From NCBI GenBank assembly GCA_022592435.1, contig JABYQS010000538.1:1-18987 (forward strand): DNA of 18,987 nucleotides, read 5' to 3'. Each line of letters begins with the position of its first letter. Within the stretch, counting starts at the first letter, position 1. The DNA comes from Cerioporus squamosus (taxonomy: Eukaryota > Basidiomycota > Agaricomycetes > Polyporales > Polyporaceae). The translations under genes and the position numbers were made by a program. The notes under the pieces were generated by a model, which was given only the letters and a program-made list of their open reading frames with translations, had not been told where the DNA came from and made no database searches. Shown here piece after piece: positions 1 to 9,307 of the stretch.

Positions 1-309
1 AGATAAAACAGTGAGAGACGACGACAAGCCAAGCAGAGAAACTGAAGAGATGTACGAATCACCGGCTGCCCCTCCGACACGTCTCAGAAGGGCGCGGCCA
101 AAGCCGAGCACTAAACATCCGCAGCTCATTTTCCGCCCTGCTTTGGCACAGACCAGCCACGAGCTCTCTCCGCCAGAGACAGCGAGCTCGAGCTCGACGA
201 CCTGCAATTTGACGTGAGGTGCGTGACCAGAGCCCGGCGCGTCGCTCGCGATGAAGTACTTACTGCCGGCGCTTGCTACACGTGGCCGCTCGCGATGCCG
301 CCGGCAGCG
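1..309 (-). repeat. Inverted-repeat copy 1: duplicated gene fragment with intron, cut by the window edge
   Basis: The reverse complement of this stretch aligns along its whole length with 8948-9256, with a few substitutions and 1-2 nt indels. Read on the minus strand it looks like exon-intron-exon. A GTAAGT donor begins at 263, a CTCAC branch-like element lies near the 3' end, and a TTGCAG acceptor ends at 202, giving a 62-nt intron. Downstream of the acceptor one frame stays open to the window edge. The encoded protein is not recognised. The two copies differ by small indels inside the supposed coding part, so at least one is probably dead. It may continue to the left of the window. It could also be a transposon remnant, but the splice signals kept in both copies favour a gene fragment. 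Confidence 0.8.
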
Positions 310-741
310 GTTGCGTCGAAATCCGACGGTCGCAGGACTGGTGGCGCACGAAAGAGACTGGTGCAACAGGACAGCGGGATACTCGAAAGTCCGATTCACG
401 ACCATGCATCGATACCATGCATCGATTATCCAGTCCATATGATACCTACGAACGAGAACAGCCGGTAGCCGAAAGCGGTCTGCGACCAGTCATGCGATAG
501 TAACCAAGTGTGTGTGCGAGAGCAAAGTCCATTAATGTCTGCGGAGCGTAAGAGAGGAGGGCGGACGGGGAGATCCCTAAGGGGCTTACGGAGAAACGAA
601 GTGGAAATAAGTAGGTGAAATAAACGTGCGGAGATGCAGGTTCGATATTCGTGCTAGTCCGTAAGATACGTCGTGAGGGTTCGGAAACTATCCAACTGTT
701 CCGAATGCAGCCTCTAAGCTGCGAGCAGAAAAGCCTGCAGC
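310..741. other. Intergenic stretch downstream of the chitin deacetylase gene
   Basis: I recognise no gene here apart from the 13-nt tandem repeat at 401-426. The right end should hold the 3' untranslated region of the minus-strand deacetylase gene. I found no clear AATAAA on that strand. Confidence 0.6.
401..426. repeat. Perfect 13-nt tandem duplication
   Basis: ACCATGCATCGAT occurs twice head to tail with no mismatch. It lies in noncoding sequence between repeat copy 1 and the chitin deacetylase gene. Confidence 0.9.
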
Positions 742-2869
742 TCACAGCCGGGAAACAGCGCCGACTGCACCAACAAACGCACCAACGACGCCCACGATGA
801 GCGCAGTGAACGCGCCGGCGGGCAGGCCGACGGCGCCGTTGAACGGCACGTACGGGTCGGAGCTCTGCGAAGGAGACGACTGGTCCGTCGAGTTGATCTG
901 GCCGCCCGTGAGGTTCGCGCCGTTGGGGCCGATCGGGCGAGAGCTGTCGGTGAAAGCGCAGGTCGAGGACGTGCAGATACACTCGCCCTTGATCGGGTCC
1001 CAGAACGGCGTCGAGCAGTTAGACGAGACTAGCGAGTAGTATGTGTAAGTGCATGCACTAGGATGAAAATTGCAGCATACTCACTGCGGACACGCGGCGC
1101 CGCCGAGGCAGTCGACTGCGCGGGGCTCGGGTTGGACGGCGTGGGAGGGTCGGACGGGCAGCCGTAGCACGTGTAGAAGGGGAAGTCCGAGAAGGGGCAG
1201 AGCTCGACAAGGCCGGCCTCGTTCTGCGGCATACCGTTGCAGATCTTCAAGTTTGGGTCGACCGCGGGCGTCGAGCACTTGAGCGGCGCGAAGTCGTTCA
1301 AGTTGGAGATCGGCGTCGGGTTCTTCACCCATGCGAGAAGCTGCTCGGACGAGACGATCCATACTACAGCCGATATATATGTCAATTCATGTTGACCGTG
1401 ATTTGTGCAATTAATGGCCTACCGTTCTGCTGCTGCTGCGCCCAGTCCAGGAATTGATTAATCATGTTGATGGTCGACTTCGAAGCGGTCGATCCGGGGA
1501 CGGAGAGCTTAACGGACACAATGTGCTCAGCGGAATGAACAGCCCAGAGACGTACGCGAAACCTACCGAGACGTGGATCGGGTGCGTGTACAAACCGAAC
1601 GGCTGGCGCTTGCCGTTGTAGTGCGCCGTGAACGTGTTCTTGAGGTACTCCAGCGTAGCGGTATCGTTGACGGCGCTCTCACCATTGGCAGTGTCCCTGC
1701 ATGGTTGCTCGTCAACTACCTCGCAATCCGGGGATGATGTCATAACTCACAGCCAAGGGTCCATCAAGTGGGGTCCGTCGATGCCACGGTTGTCGAACAG
1801 AGCGTACATCGGGATCTCCCAGAATCCGGGGAGCTTCGGCTCGCCCTTGCACATATTCGGGACCGCGAGACAGTCGTTAGCCATGCCGTTGTCCAAAGTG
1901 TACGGCCAGAACGCGTCGGTGTCGTCCTCAGTGACGGGGATGGAAGCCGACGCAGACGAGTCGTACGTGAAGCCCATGTCGTGGAGCATCTTGAGAGTGT
2001 CGACGCTGTAGTTGAGGAACGGCGCACGGAAGCCCTGGATGGACGAGAGAGGGATACCGGCAAGCTGGTTAAGGGCAATGAGGTTACCCGAAACCTCGTC
2101 CTCCGGAGGGGTCCCGACGTGCGTCATTCTGGATGGTACGAGCGTTAGTACATGCGCTTGCTAGGGAACGAGCATTCCTCTCAATCCCGCCGCAAATCTC
2201 GGGAGAGATCGACGAGCAGGCGAGGGCGTCCTGCAAGCGGCAAACCACACAGGGAGGGAAATGCCCATGCCGCCGCGGCGGGTGGGGCCTCGAGAAGACG
2301 CCTCACAAGAGACGCCGTCTGCATACGGCCGCCGTGCTCGAGAGAACAAACACTCACGTATGGTCAGCAATCTCGTTGCCCGCGACATACCAGTCGGTGA
2401 CGAGGGTGTAGTTGGTGTAGTCGATCGAAGTATAGTAGGTCATCTTCGGCTGGCATCCGTTGGGGTTTTTGCGATGGGCGAGGAACTGGTTGACGGCATC
2501 GAGGGTGTAGCTTTGGACGGCGTCATCGGCAGTGAAGACGATGAACATAGGCGTTTGGTCCTATTGGGTGCATGACGAGGTTAGTGGATGCGTCCACCGG
2601 TGCGCAGCAGTTTGTGTATGCGGGGGTATGTCCGTGCTTCGCACTCGCACGCAAACAGAAACAGAAACCGGTAAAAGACTTACCGGACTGAGGCCACCCG
2701 GGGGATTGGTGCTCGCGCAGTTGCAGTTGGGGAGCTTGCATGAGTTCGGGTCGCAGGAGTAGCCTGCGGCTGCCGACGACGAGGTAGGGCCGGAGAGCTG
2801 GCCCTCCTCCTGAGCGAGGACGAGGCCAAGGAGGGGGAGGACGGCCGCGAAGAGAGTCGCGGGGAGCAT
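742..2869 (-). CDS. Chitin deacetylase-like CE4 polysaccharide deacetylase, GPI-anchor type, 7 exons, 515 aa
   Basis: Predicted to remove N-acetyl groups from chitin at the cell wall. Exons: 2684-2869, 2358-2560, 1751-2128, 1567-1696, 1423-1507, 1085-1363 and 742-1028. They total 1548 nt in one open frame, and every intron is GT-AG. Residues 1-19 form a hydrophobic signal peptide ending ALA-Q style (LGLVLAQ). A Cys-rich stretch follows (36-51). The CE4 motifs are in order: FTADDA at 71-76 (motif 1, here TADD rather than the usual TFDD), HTMTH at 129-133 (metal-binding HxxxH) and RAPFLNY at 164-170. Then come a Cys-rich segment, a Ser/Thr/Pro linker and a final stretch of about 25 hydrophobic residues, as in a GPI-anchor signal. 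The ATG was chosen because it opens the signal peptide. A TATA-like element lies 84 nt upstream. The fourth splice acceptor (ending at 1508) is the least certain. From memory of basidiomycete homologues, TADD is common in this subfamily. Confidence 0.94.
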
Positions 2870-2952
2870 GGCGGACGACTTTGCGGAAAGGCAAGGAAGA
2901 CGGCGAGGGCGTAGATGGGGGACAGAAAAGAGCGTGCTGGGCTGTCGCAGGG

Positions 2953-2961
2953 TATATAAAA
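2953..2961 (-). promoter_or_regulatory. TATA-like element of the chitin deacetylase gene
   Basis: TATATAAAA on the plus strand (TTTTATATA on the minus strand) lies about 84 nt upstream of the deacetylase ATG, a normal distance for a fungal core promoter. The motif reads better on the plus strand, but no plus-strand gene is recognised just downstream. Confidence 0.45.
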
Positions 2962-4607
2962 CGCAGAGGGCGGACTGGGCTGGCGGGCGTGGTCTGGAAA
3001 CAGGGAGAGCGCAACAGAACAGAACAGAGCCAGCTGACACAGCCAATCGCGCGCGTCCCCGGCCAAAGCAGCCCGTCAGCTCCATCAGCCCAACGCCGTG
3101 CCGGCATCTGTTCTCTGCAACGCCCGTCTCTGCTCCCCGAGTCCGCTCGACGCAGCCCAGCTCATCCTGAACGACTACTGCCTCTTTCGTACTCGCCACG
3201 GGAAGGAGAAGAGGAAGGCGGCGCGCTTCTCACAGTACGCTTCATTGACGGGACTTGTCTGCCACGCGCATTCACCCACGCCCAGCCGTGCCCACGCTCG
3301 AAGTGCACGGCTGTAATGGCCCCGTCGTGGATGATGCGCTATTCCTGGACGTCTTCGGCATGGCTTCGCTCGAGACAAGCCAAGGTCATGTCGAGGTGCA
3401 TCCTTACCTTCGTACCCGAGCCGAGCGGGGCTGATCGAGATCAGCCGCACGGGAGCAGGGAAGCATACAGGCTCAGTGACACCCGTGTATGGTGAGTGTC
3501 TCGTTCAGGTTAGGGGATGCTCTATTCGATGCTTGTCGCGATGTATGGTACCTACCAACTACCTACTTCCCCGACTACCAATCCATCCCTTCCATCAATG
3601 TCCCACCGGTACTGGCCTCCCTCCCTCGAGTGCTTCTGCCGGTTGTGGAGATGTTCTTATGATCGCTACAGACGGTGTCGTTCGATCCCGTGTGATATAC
3701 CCTTAGCTGCTGTGGAATCGCAAGGTAGCAAGGAGGGCAGCGATCCGGGATCCTCGACGGCACATGTTCCTGGAGCAATCTATTCGCGTCTCGAGGACGA
3801 TTCCATAGGTGCGATCCAAGCCTAACGTTATCAGTATCCTCACTTACCTGAAGTGACCAATGCCGTATAGCGGCGGAGGCGGGCGAGGGGATGCGATCAT
3901 GCATCCTGCATCGCACCGTGGTGTATTGTGTCTGACGTGAGTCTTATGTCCTTCGTAACATCGACATCGTCCCTCCATTTAGCCTCATCATGATGGCTTT
4001 CCGGCCTCCGGACTGCGTGGTCAAAGGAATGGCTTCTACTTGTCACCATGGACAAGTAGTCGGTCAAGCGAATCGACCCTCGATCGTCACCCCCTACCGT
4101 GCTTCCTCACTGCATGCCGTCGCGAACGCCCCAGAACGTTTCGTATGTATGCATGGCCCACGACATGCTTGCTTGCTTCAAATCGCAGCGAACCCGCCAG
4201 GACGCCGCTACTGGGCCGATGCCTCGTATAGTGAGTGTTCCTGCACTCTAGAGATAGAGATGCCTCAGATCACCCCAATGCCGCCTACGGTCAGGCCATC
4301 GCAAGTATGCCAAACTCACATCTAACCTTTTGTGCGGTGTAGGCACCCGCCCTCCGCCACCGGTGGATCCAATGAACAAGTGGAATAGCGTCCGCATACA
4401 GATACGTGAGGTCGAACTAGCTGCATCATTAGAGGTGGGTTAGCATTCGCACTTCGTGAGTTTTTTCTGGGTCTTCCATTCCGGATGAAAGATGTGGTCT
4501 ACTCTACAGCTGCCATAACTTACTATAAACAAACGAAGCTCGCAACACTCATCCATCTCCCAACCACCCAGAGCGACCACGACGTAGCCCATTACGAGCA
4601 CACCCGG
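2962..4607. other. 1.6 kb without a convincing gene; scattered exon-like scraps
   Basis: This holds the upstream region of the deacetylase gene and the 3' flank of the next gene. Several plus-strand stretches read like protein without any family being recognisable: one around 3290-3425 (contains PVVDDALFLDVF), one around 3510-3645 (contains DACRDVWYLPTTYFPDYQ, then an in-frame stop) and one at 4345-4440 (contains DPMNKWNSVRIQIREVEL). GTGAGT or GTAAGT donors and TAG acceptors occur, but too close together for working introns; for example, only 26 nt separate a perfect donor from an acceptor on the minus strand near 3823-3848. This looks like the debris of one or more old genes. I could not build a model. 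Confidence 0.4.
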
Positions 4608-6034
4608 TCAGGCAAACGGCGTCAGGTGCATCTGCATCCCAGCATAATCTGTTCGGCCATACACCGTCTCATCCTTCTCCCGCATCAACAGCAGCACCCC
4701 AATCAAGAGGTGGTCCATGAGCCGGTGCGCCGTGGGCTGGACGACCAGAGTCCGCGGAGCCGTCGGACTGAAGGTCGCTATTAGGGCCGAATCGTAGTAT
4801 GCCTGCCAACGTCGACTCCCAGGTGAGCTTCACCTGTATTCTAGAGTAGTGACAAGATGTCTGACCTTCCATTCAGTGCGGCCGAGCTTCCAGTTGATGG
4901 CCGAGCCATCGCCCACATTGTATACCCTCGAGCTGCATGTACGTCGTCAGCAACCTTCGAAACTGAGTCCAGCAAGTCACTCACCCATTCACCAGGTTCT
5001 TGGACATCATCTCCTTCAATGGCAGACCCACATCGCCAAACGCGACGGTCGCGTTCACCGACGCGCATCCCGCCCTACGCAAGATGAGCACCCAAACCGT
5101 TATTCAAACCCTGACAAACTCACTCAATCTGCGCGACCAGCGGCCCGTCCTCCCCCAGACCTCTCCGAATGCTCGTCACATACGACCGCGGTGCCCACAC
5201 GTTCACGCCCACGCTGACATGGTACCGCCCGAGCCCGGGTACCTCCTCCTCGCCGCCCGCCGCGAGCGTCATCGCGAACGGCCCTGCCTGTGCGAAGCGG
5301 TACGTCGCCGCCCGCTTCGGGTACGCCGCGCTGGCGTACGTCGGGAGCCCGTGTTCGTCCACCTCGTGCTTGGGTTCCTCCGTCAGGCGCGTCGTCGTCA
5401 GTATCGTGGTCGCGTTGCCAGCGGTAGTGGTGGTGTTCTCTGGGACGAGTCCCAATCGGGTGCTTGCGCGCCGCCCGTCAACAGAGAGCGATCGCCGCGA
5501 GCTGACGGAGCCTGGCCGCGAAAGGGCAGAGATGAAGGACGTCGGGGTAGGGAGAGGACTCCCGGTGGGCGTCGATGCTGTCCTCTGGGTGTCTCCCGTC
5601 TCGCCGCCAGCGGCGGGCTTCGGCGATACAGGCTCGGTGTCTTGGCGGACGCGCCCCTCTAGAATCGACAGCGCGCGGCTGCGCTCGTCGGTGGCGCTCT
5701 CTGCGCTCTGCCGGCCGCCCTCGCTGCCTCCGTCCGAGGGCACGTCACTCGAAGTGCTCGACGATGGCGCCGAGCTCGGCGACGGCGCTCTGAAGCGGAA
5801 CAGCACAGCGTCGAGCACGACCCCGGAGCGGCGGCCGCTCTGGCGGAAGAGGGAGAAACGGCCCTTCTTGCCGTCGTCGAGCTCCGGAGCGCCAGATGTC
5901 GGCGTCGCAGTCGGCGGCGTCGGGGAGGGAAACGGAGAAGGAGGCGGGCCTCTCGACCGACGGAACAGCGACCTCGACATCTTCTTCTTCTCGACGCGCG
6001 GCTCGGGCTGCAGGAGGTCCTGGGCGTTCTGCAT
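4608..6034 (-). CDS. Conserved basidiomycete protein with disordered N-terminal half and possible DUF6593/tubby-C-like domain, 4 exons, 420 aa
   Basis: Exons 5124-6034, 4985-5074, 4866-4932 and 4608-4802 join into one open frame of 1263 nt. Introns are 49, 52 and 63 nt. The last uses a weak GTCAGA donor, but it alone joins EWK to AYYDSALIATFSPTAPR, and the 3' exon then stays open to its stop. Residues 1 to about 225 are Ser/Pro/Arg-rich and probably disordered, with several basic-Ser patches (SRRSLSVDGRR) that could be phosphorylated. From about 235 an alternating beta-type pattern runs to the end (YHVSVGVNVW, VNATVAFGDV, NWKLGRTEWK, LVVQPTAHRLMDHLLIGVLL). That pattern fits the DUF6593/tubby-C-like folds of basidiomycetes, but I assign it from memory only. 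Two ATGs, at residues 1 and 19, both have a purine at -3; I took the first. There is no signal peptide or membrane segment, so it is likely cytosolic. The function is unknown. Confidence 0.82.
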
Positions 6035-6147
6035 CTTCGCGGGAACTAGTCTAGGTCGGGAGTCAGGGACCAGGGACGGGGAGGGGTATGTGTGCGGGGA
6101 GACGGTTTACGGGAAGTGGAAGCGTTTCCTTGATCCCCCTGGCCGGC

Positions 6148-6163
6148 GAGCATTTAAATGCTC
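6148..6163. promoter_or_regulatory. Perfect 16-nt palindrome with AT core upstream of the 4608-6034 gene
   Basis: GAGCATTTAAATGCTC is a perfect palindrome about 114-130 nt upstream of the chosen ATG at 6034. Its ATTTAAAT core could serve as a TATA substitute, or the whole could bind a dimeric regulator. Both are inferences from position and symmetry. Confidence 0.35.
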
Positions 6164-7129
6164 AGTTCTGACCCGCCTGCCGCCTGCGGGATCCTCCGTG
6201 TATGCTTGTCAAACCGCGACTCTAGCGGCTCGACGACCGGACGCAGGAATGTGGTCTAACATCGAACAGCTAACTTTGGGGTCTTGTGCGATGCACGTAT
6301 GGCGCACCGCCGGGCTTGCTGCGGGGTATGCGCCCTTCCTGGGTGTTTGACGGCACGAATGCCTCGCTCGGATCCACCGACGTGATTGGTCGGTCGGCAT
6401 TGGATCGCGGGGAAGGTTTGCTGCGCCCGGGCGTCCCGTACGCAATGCGCATTGCTCGTACGACGCGGACGGTGGTCAGGTCGGGCCTCCTCATTTCTAG
6501 GTGAGTTTGGGCGTGTCGAGGTGGGTTCAGGCGTGTCGAGGCGGCGGCGGAGAGAGCGAGGCAATGCGCACGGTGGAGCCGCGGTCACTACGCGACGAGA
6601 CTCAATCACTGCTGTGCGTGGACTCTCGTGAGTCGTGACGAAATGCGACTGGTGCTATCAGGCTGATAGGCTTATTTGCTATAGACCCATGGGGCGAGGT
6701 GGGTTCGTCGAGATGGAGGCGATCCTGAAATAGCCCCGACGCGGACTCGGAGGACCAATCCGGCGTCATCGGAGCATCGCCATCCCCAGGTGGTTTGTCA
6801 AAGCTCGGAGCGGCGCTTGAGGTGCGTCGAAGGTTAATTCTCACAGTTCGCCGCGTACCGATACGACGTTCACAGATGGTCAGACTCTCTGTCGGCTTGT
6901 ATCAAGGTTGCATCCGTCACCCATCGCATCCATAGACCTACGAAGACCGTACATCTCACCTGGTAGTGCGCATGGCAGTAGGAGGAGTGTATCATATCAC
7001 TCGTTTAGGCATCCCATGTGAGTGTCATGTTCAGCCCGAAGTTGTCCATGAACTTAGTGTCACAAGAGCGGATACATTGAAATGCCGCATGAGATTTGCG
7101 ATGTCATACAATCTACACCTGAGCAGGTG
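6164..7129. other. About 1 kb between genes, no recognised product
   Basis: The left part is the upstream region of the preceding gene. A minus-strand open stretch at 6602-6844 encodes a polar, Asp/Ser/Pro-rich peptide (includes PMTPDWSSESASGLFQDR). It could be a 3' exon of an unrecognised gene, but no upstream exon was found. A 20-nt imperfect tandem repeat sits at 6501-6540. Confidence 0.35.
6501..6540. repeat. Two imperfect 20-nt tandem repeats
   Basis: 6501-6520 and 6521-6540 match at 17 of 20 positions and share GCGTGTCGAG at their 3' ends. They are noncoding as far as I can tell. Confidence 0.85.
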
Positions 7130-8576
7130 CTATGGAGAACCTCCGATACTCGGTACTCGACCGTCCAAATCCAAGTCAATGCGCGCGGTATACTCGGGAA
7201 ACCCGCGCAGTTCGAATGCAGCCTTGCGCAGAGACGGGATCACGCTCGGCATCCTCTTCGCGATCTCCTTGGGGTTAAGGCGGATCAACATTTCCGTCCT
7301 GCCAGTGTAAATCTCTTGCGCGGCGTGCTCGCCCATGCGTCCGAGGACGATCAGACGGAAATACTCCACGTTCAAACCCGCGAATCCTTGCAGCACATTC
7401 TCCACCTCGGCGATTGGGCGGCTGAAACCCAGGTACAGCCCGACCTCGACCGCGGCGAGCTCGGGAGGGTGGTCCTTCAAAGCTTTCGGGAGGAACAGGC
7501 TCAGCTGCGGCGATTCGACCGATACACGAGTGTCGGTGACAACGCTTACGAGGTCGAACTCCAGATATAGGGTGGCCGGTCGGAGATCGGCGAGTACCTG
7601 CGACAACATCTCCGCGATGTCCCACTCGCTATGGACTTCCGGCCGCAGTTGCTGAACCTCGCAGGATAAGCCGAAAGCCCATGCAGTGGCGAGGTTAGTA
7701 CGCAATTCCGTGAGGGAAGCCCACGAAGAGCGGCCGAAGAGCGGCCGAAGCGTTGGACTTCCTGCCTGTTGTGCCGTCGGGCTGTGGTGAAGACTATCCT
7801 TCTCTCCTTGCGCATGACGAAGGAGCGGTGGGCTGACGTGGTGGCAGTGAGGCGCTTCAGGTTCGGGAACGCATGGATGTACCCGTGGATACCAAAGGAC
7901 GGGACATCCAGGCGCGAGATGTTGAGCAAGAGGTGTGATATTCTGCCGAAGGGGGGCAGCCGAGGCTTGCGCTTACCCGAACCGTAGTGGATTTTGACGT
8001 CGAAGAGCCGCAGCACCTCCAAGGTCGGGGCGCAGCGAGCGAGATCCGAGAAGGACAGCCGTGCATTGTCGTATGGATTGAGCATGTTGTACACGAACTC
8101 GCGCAAGGGAGTGCGGAGCTTATGGAGCAGCATTTTGCAGAGCGGTCCTCCTCCGATGAGTTCCACTCGCGAGAGGGATGTGAGCGATGCGACAGCGTAG
8201 AGGAAGGCTTCGCCCGTTGCGTGTAAACAGAAACTCCGCTGGCTCGAGTGAGAGGCTCGCGAGGCATCGGGATGAAACCCAGGAGAGAGTGGGGAAGGTC
8301 CATGTATCCGCGTAGGGCGAGTGTGCGCACGTACGAAATGCGACTTCCATTCTCTGCGAGGCAGAAATTGATGAACGAGGGGATATGGTTTGAGTTGCGA
8401 AGCGTGACGTTGCCACTGGCAGAGAGGAGTACTTTCTCGTGGTAGAGCGCACGGTTAGCTAGCATCATCGACGTGATGATTGAGCGTGGGCGAAAGTGTT
8501 CTGGCATCGACATGGCAGAGTCCATCATAGCGATTATCACGTCGAGGTTCATGGCTATACTGTCAGACCTGGACAT
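7130..8576 (-). pseudogene. F-box/LRR-like protein gene broken by an 11-nt tandem duplication
   Basis: Three overlapping minus-strand reading frames make up one protein of the basidiomycete F-box/leucine-rich-repeat type. The N-terminus (8576 leftward) has an F-box-like pattern (MNLDVIIAMMDSAM, then MMLANRALYHEKVLL). The middle is LRR-like (ASLTSLSRVELIGGG, CAPTLEVLRLFDVKIHYG, FPNLKRLTATT). The C-terminus runs to a TAG at 7130-7132. The middle and last frames are separated by a perfect 11-nt duplication at 7729-7750. With one copy counted, the reading runs straight on from QEVQRFGRSSW to ASLTELRTNLATAWAFG. The first and middle frames are joined either by another indel near 8230-8275 or by a 71-nt intron (8208-8278) with a weak GTTTCA donor. 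A typical branch-acceptor signal just upstream of the MNLD methionine suggests a missing 5' exon beyond 8600. F-box proteins normally recruit substrates to SCF ubiquitin ligases. Confidence 0.78.
7729..7750. repeat. Perfect 11-nt tandem duplication inside the F-box/LRR-like gene
   Basis: AGCGGCCGAAG occurs twice head to tail. Eleven is not a multiple of three, so it shifts the frame exactly where two otherwise continuous LRR-type reading frames meet. Confidence 0.9.
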
Positions 8577-8947
8577 GGATCGTTCGTCCTTTGAGCAACT
8601 GCGGTTATGAGCATGAAACTATGGGTCTTCACTCACATATTTGCCGACAGAAATCGTCTGTACGATCTCGGAGTCTCGAGGTGTTGGTCGACTGCAGCGT
8701 TGGAGTCAGGAGTAAAAACCCTTCCCGCTGTTGAACACAGGCCTGTTACCGATCGAGTGCATAGGTCCGCTTGCGGCTCGTCCCGTCTACTGATATACAG
8801 AGGTTCCGTCCATGCCAGTGAGCTCTCGCAAGACCTGGGCACCGTTGGCCTAGAAGGATAAAGTCAAGGCATGTCGGGTGTGAACTCGCAGCGGTTATGT
8901 GGAGCAACTGAGCAACAGACTGAAGGTTAGAGCTAGACCTGTGGGTG
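8577..8947. other. Region upstream of the F-box/LRR-like gene
   Basis: On the minus strand a GTGAGT donor at about 8635 and a CTGACAGTATAG acceptor ending at about 8557 suggest a 5' intron of the F-box/LRR-like gene, with a first exon somewhere to the right of 8635. No start codon can be fixed. Nothing else is recognised. Confidence 0.4.
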
Positions 8948-9256
8948 CGCTGCCCGGCTGCATCGGAGCGGCCACGTGGATTAAGCGCCGGAAGTGAGTA
9001 CTTCACCGCGAGCGAGCGACGGGTTCTGGTCAACGCACCTCACGTCAAATTGCAGGCCGTCGAGCTCGAGCTCGCTGTCTCTGGCAGAGAGCTCCGTGGC
9101 TGGTCTGTGCCAAAGCAGGGCGGAAAACGAGCTGCGGATGTCTTAGTGCTCGGCTTTGGCCGCGCCCTTCTGGACGTGTCGGAGGGGCAGAGCCGGTGAT
9201 TCGTACATCTCTTCCTCTCCCCTTGGCTTGTCGTCTTGTCTCTCACTGTTGTATCT
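8948..9256 (+). repeat. Inverted-repeat copy 2: duplicated gene fragment with intron
   Basis: This is homologous to the reverse complement of 1-309. On the plus strand it has a GTGAGT donor at 8994, a CTCAC branch-like element and a TTGCAG acceptor ending at 9055: a 62-nt intron, the same length as in copy 1. After the acceptor, one frame runs on to a TGA near 9199. The encoded product is not recognised. The distal end reaches into the pyrimidine-rich leader of the alpha/beta hydrolase gene that starts at 9308, so the duplication may have placed sequence inside that promoter. Confidence 0.8.
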
Positions 9257-9307
9257 CTATCTGTCACCGTCAATCATATCACTTGCGAATCCTGCCTGTG
9301 GACGCCG

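Noticed and set aside
11..217. Plus-strand ORF in repeat copy 1 and its counterpart at 9040-9273
   Set aside because: The frame is not kept between copies because of indels, and the opposite strand has matching splice sites in both. Antisense noise is likely.
1029..1385. Minus-strand stand-alone ORF of about 118 aa
   Set aside because: It is exon six of the chitin deacetylase read through its flanking introns.
5169..6350. Long plus-strand ORF (393 codons)
   Set aside because: It is the antisense of the GC-rich exon of the 4608-6034 gene, whose minus-strand reading continues through three introns into conserved-looking sequence. The plus frame has no motif.
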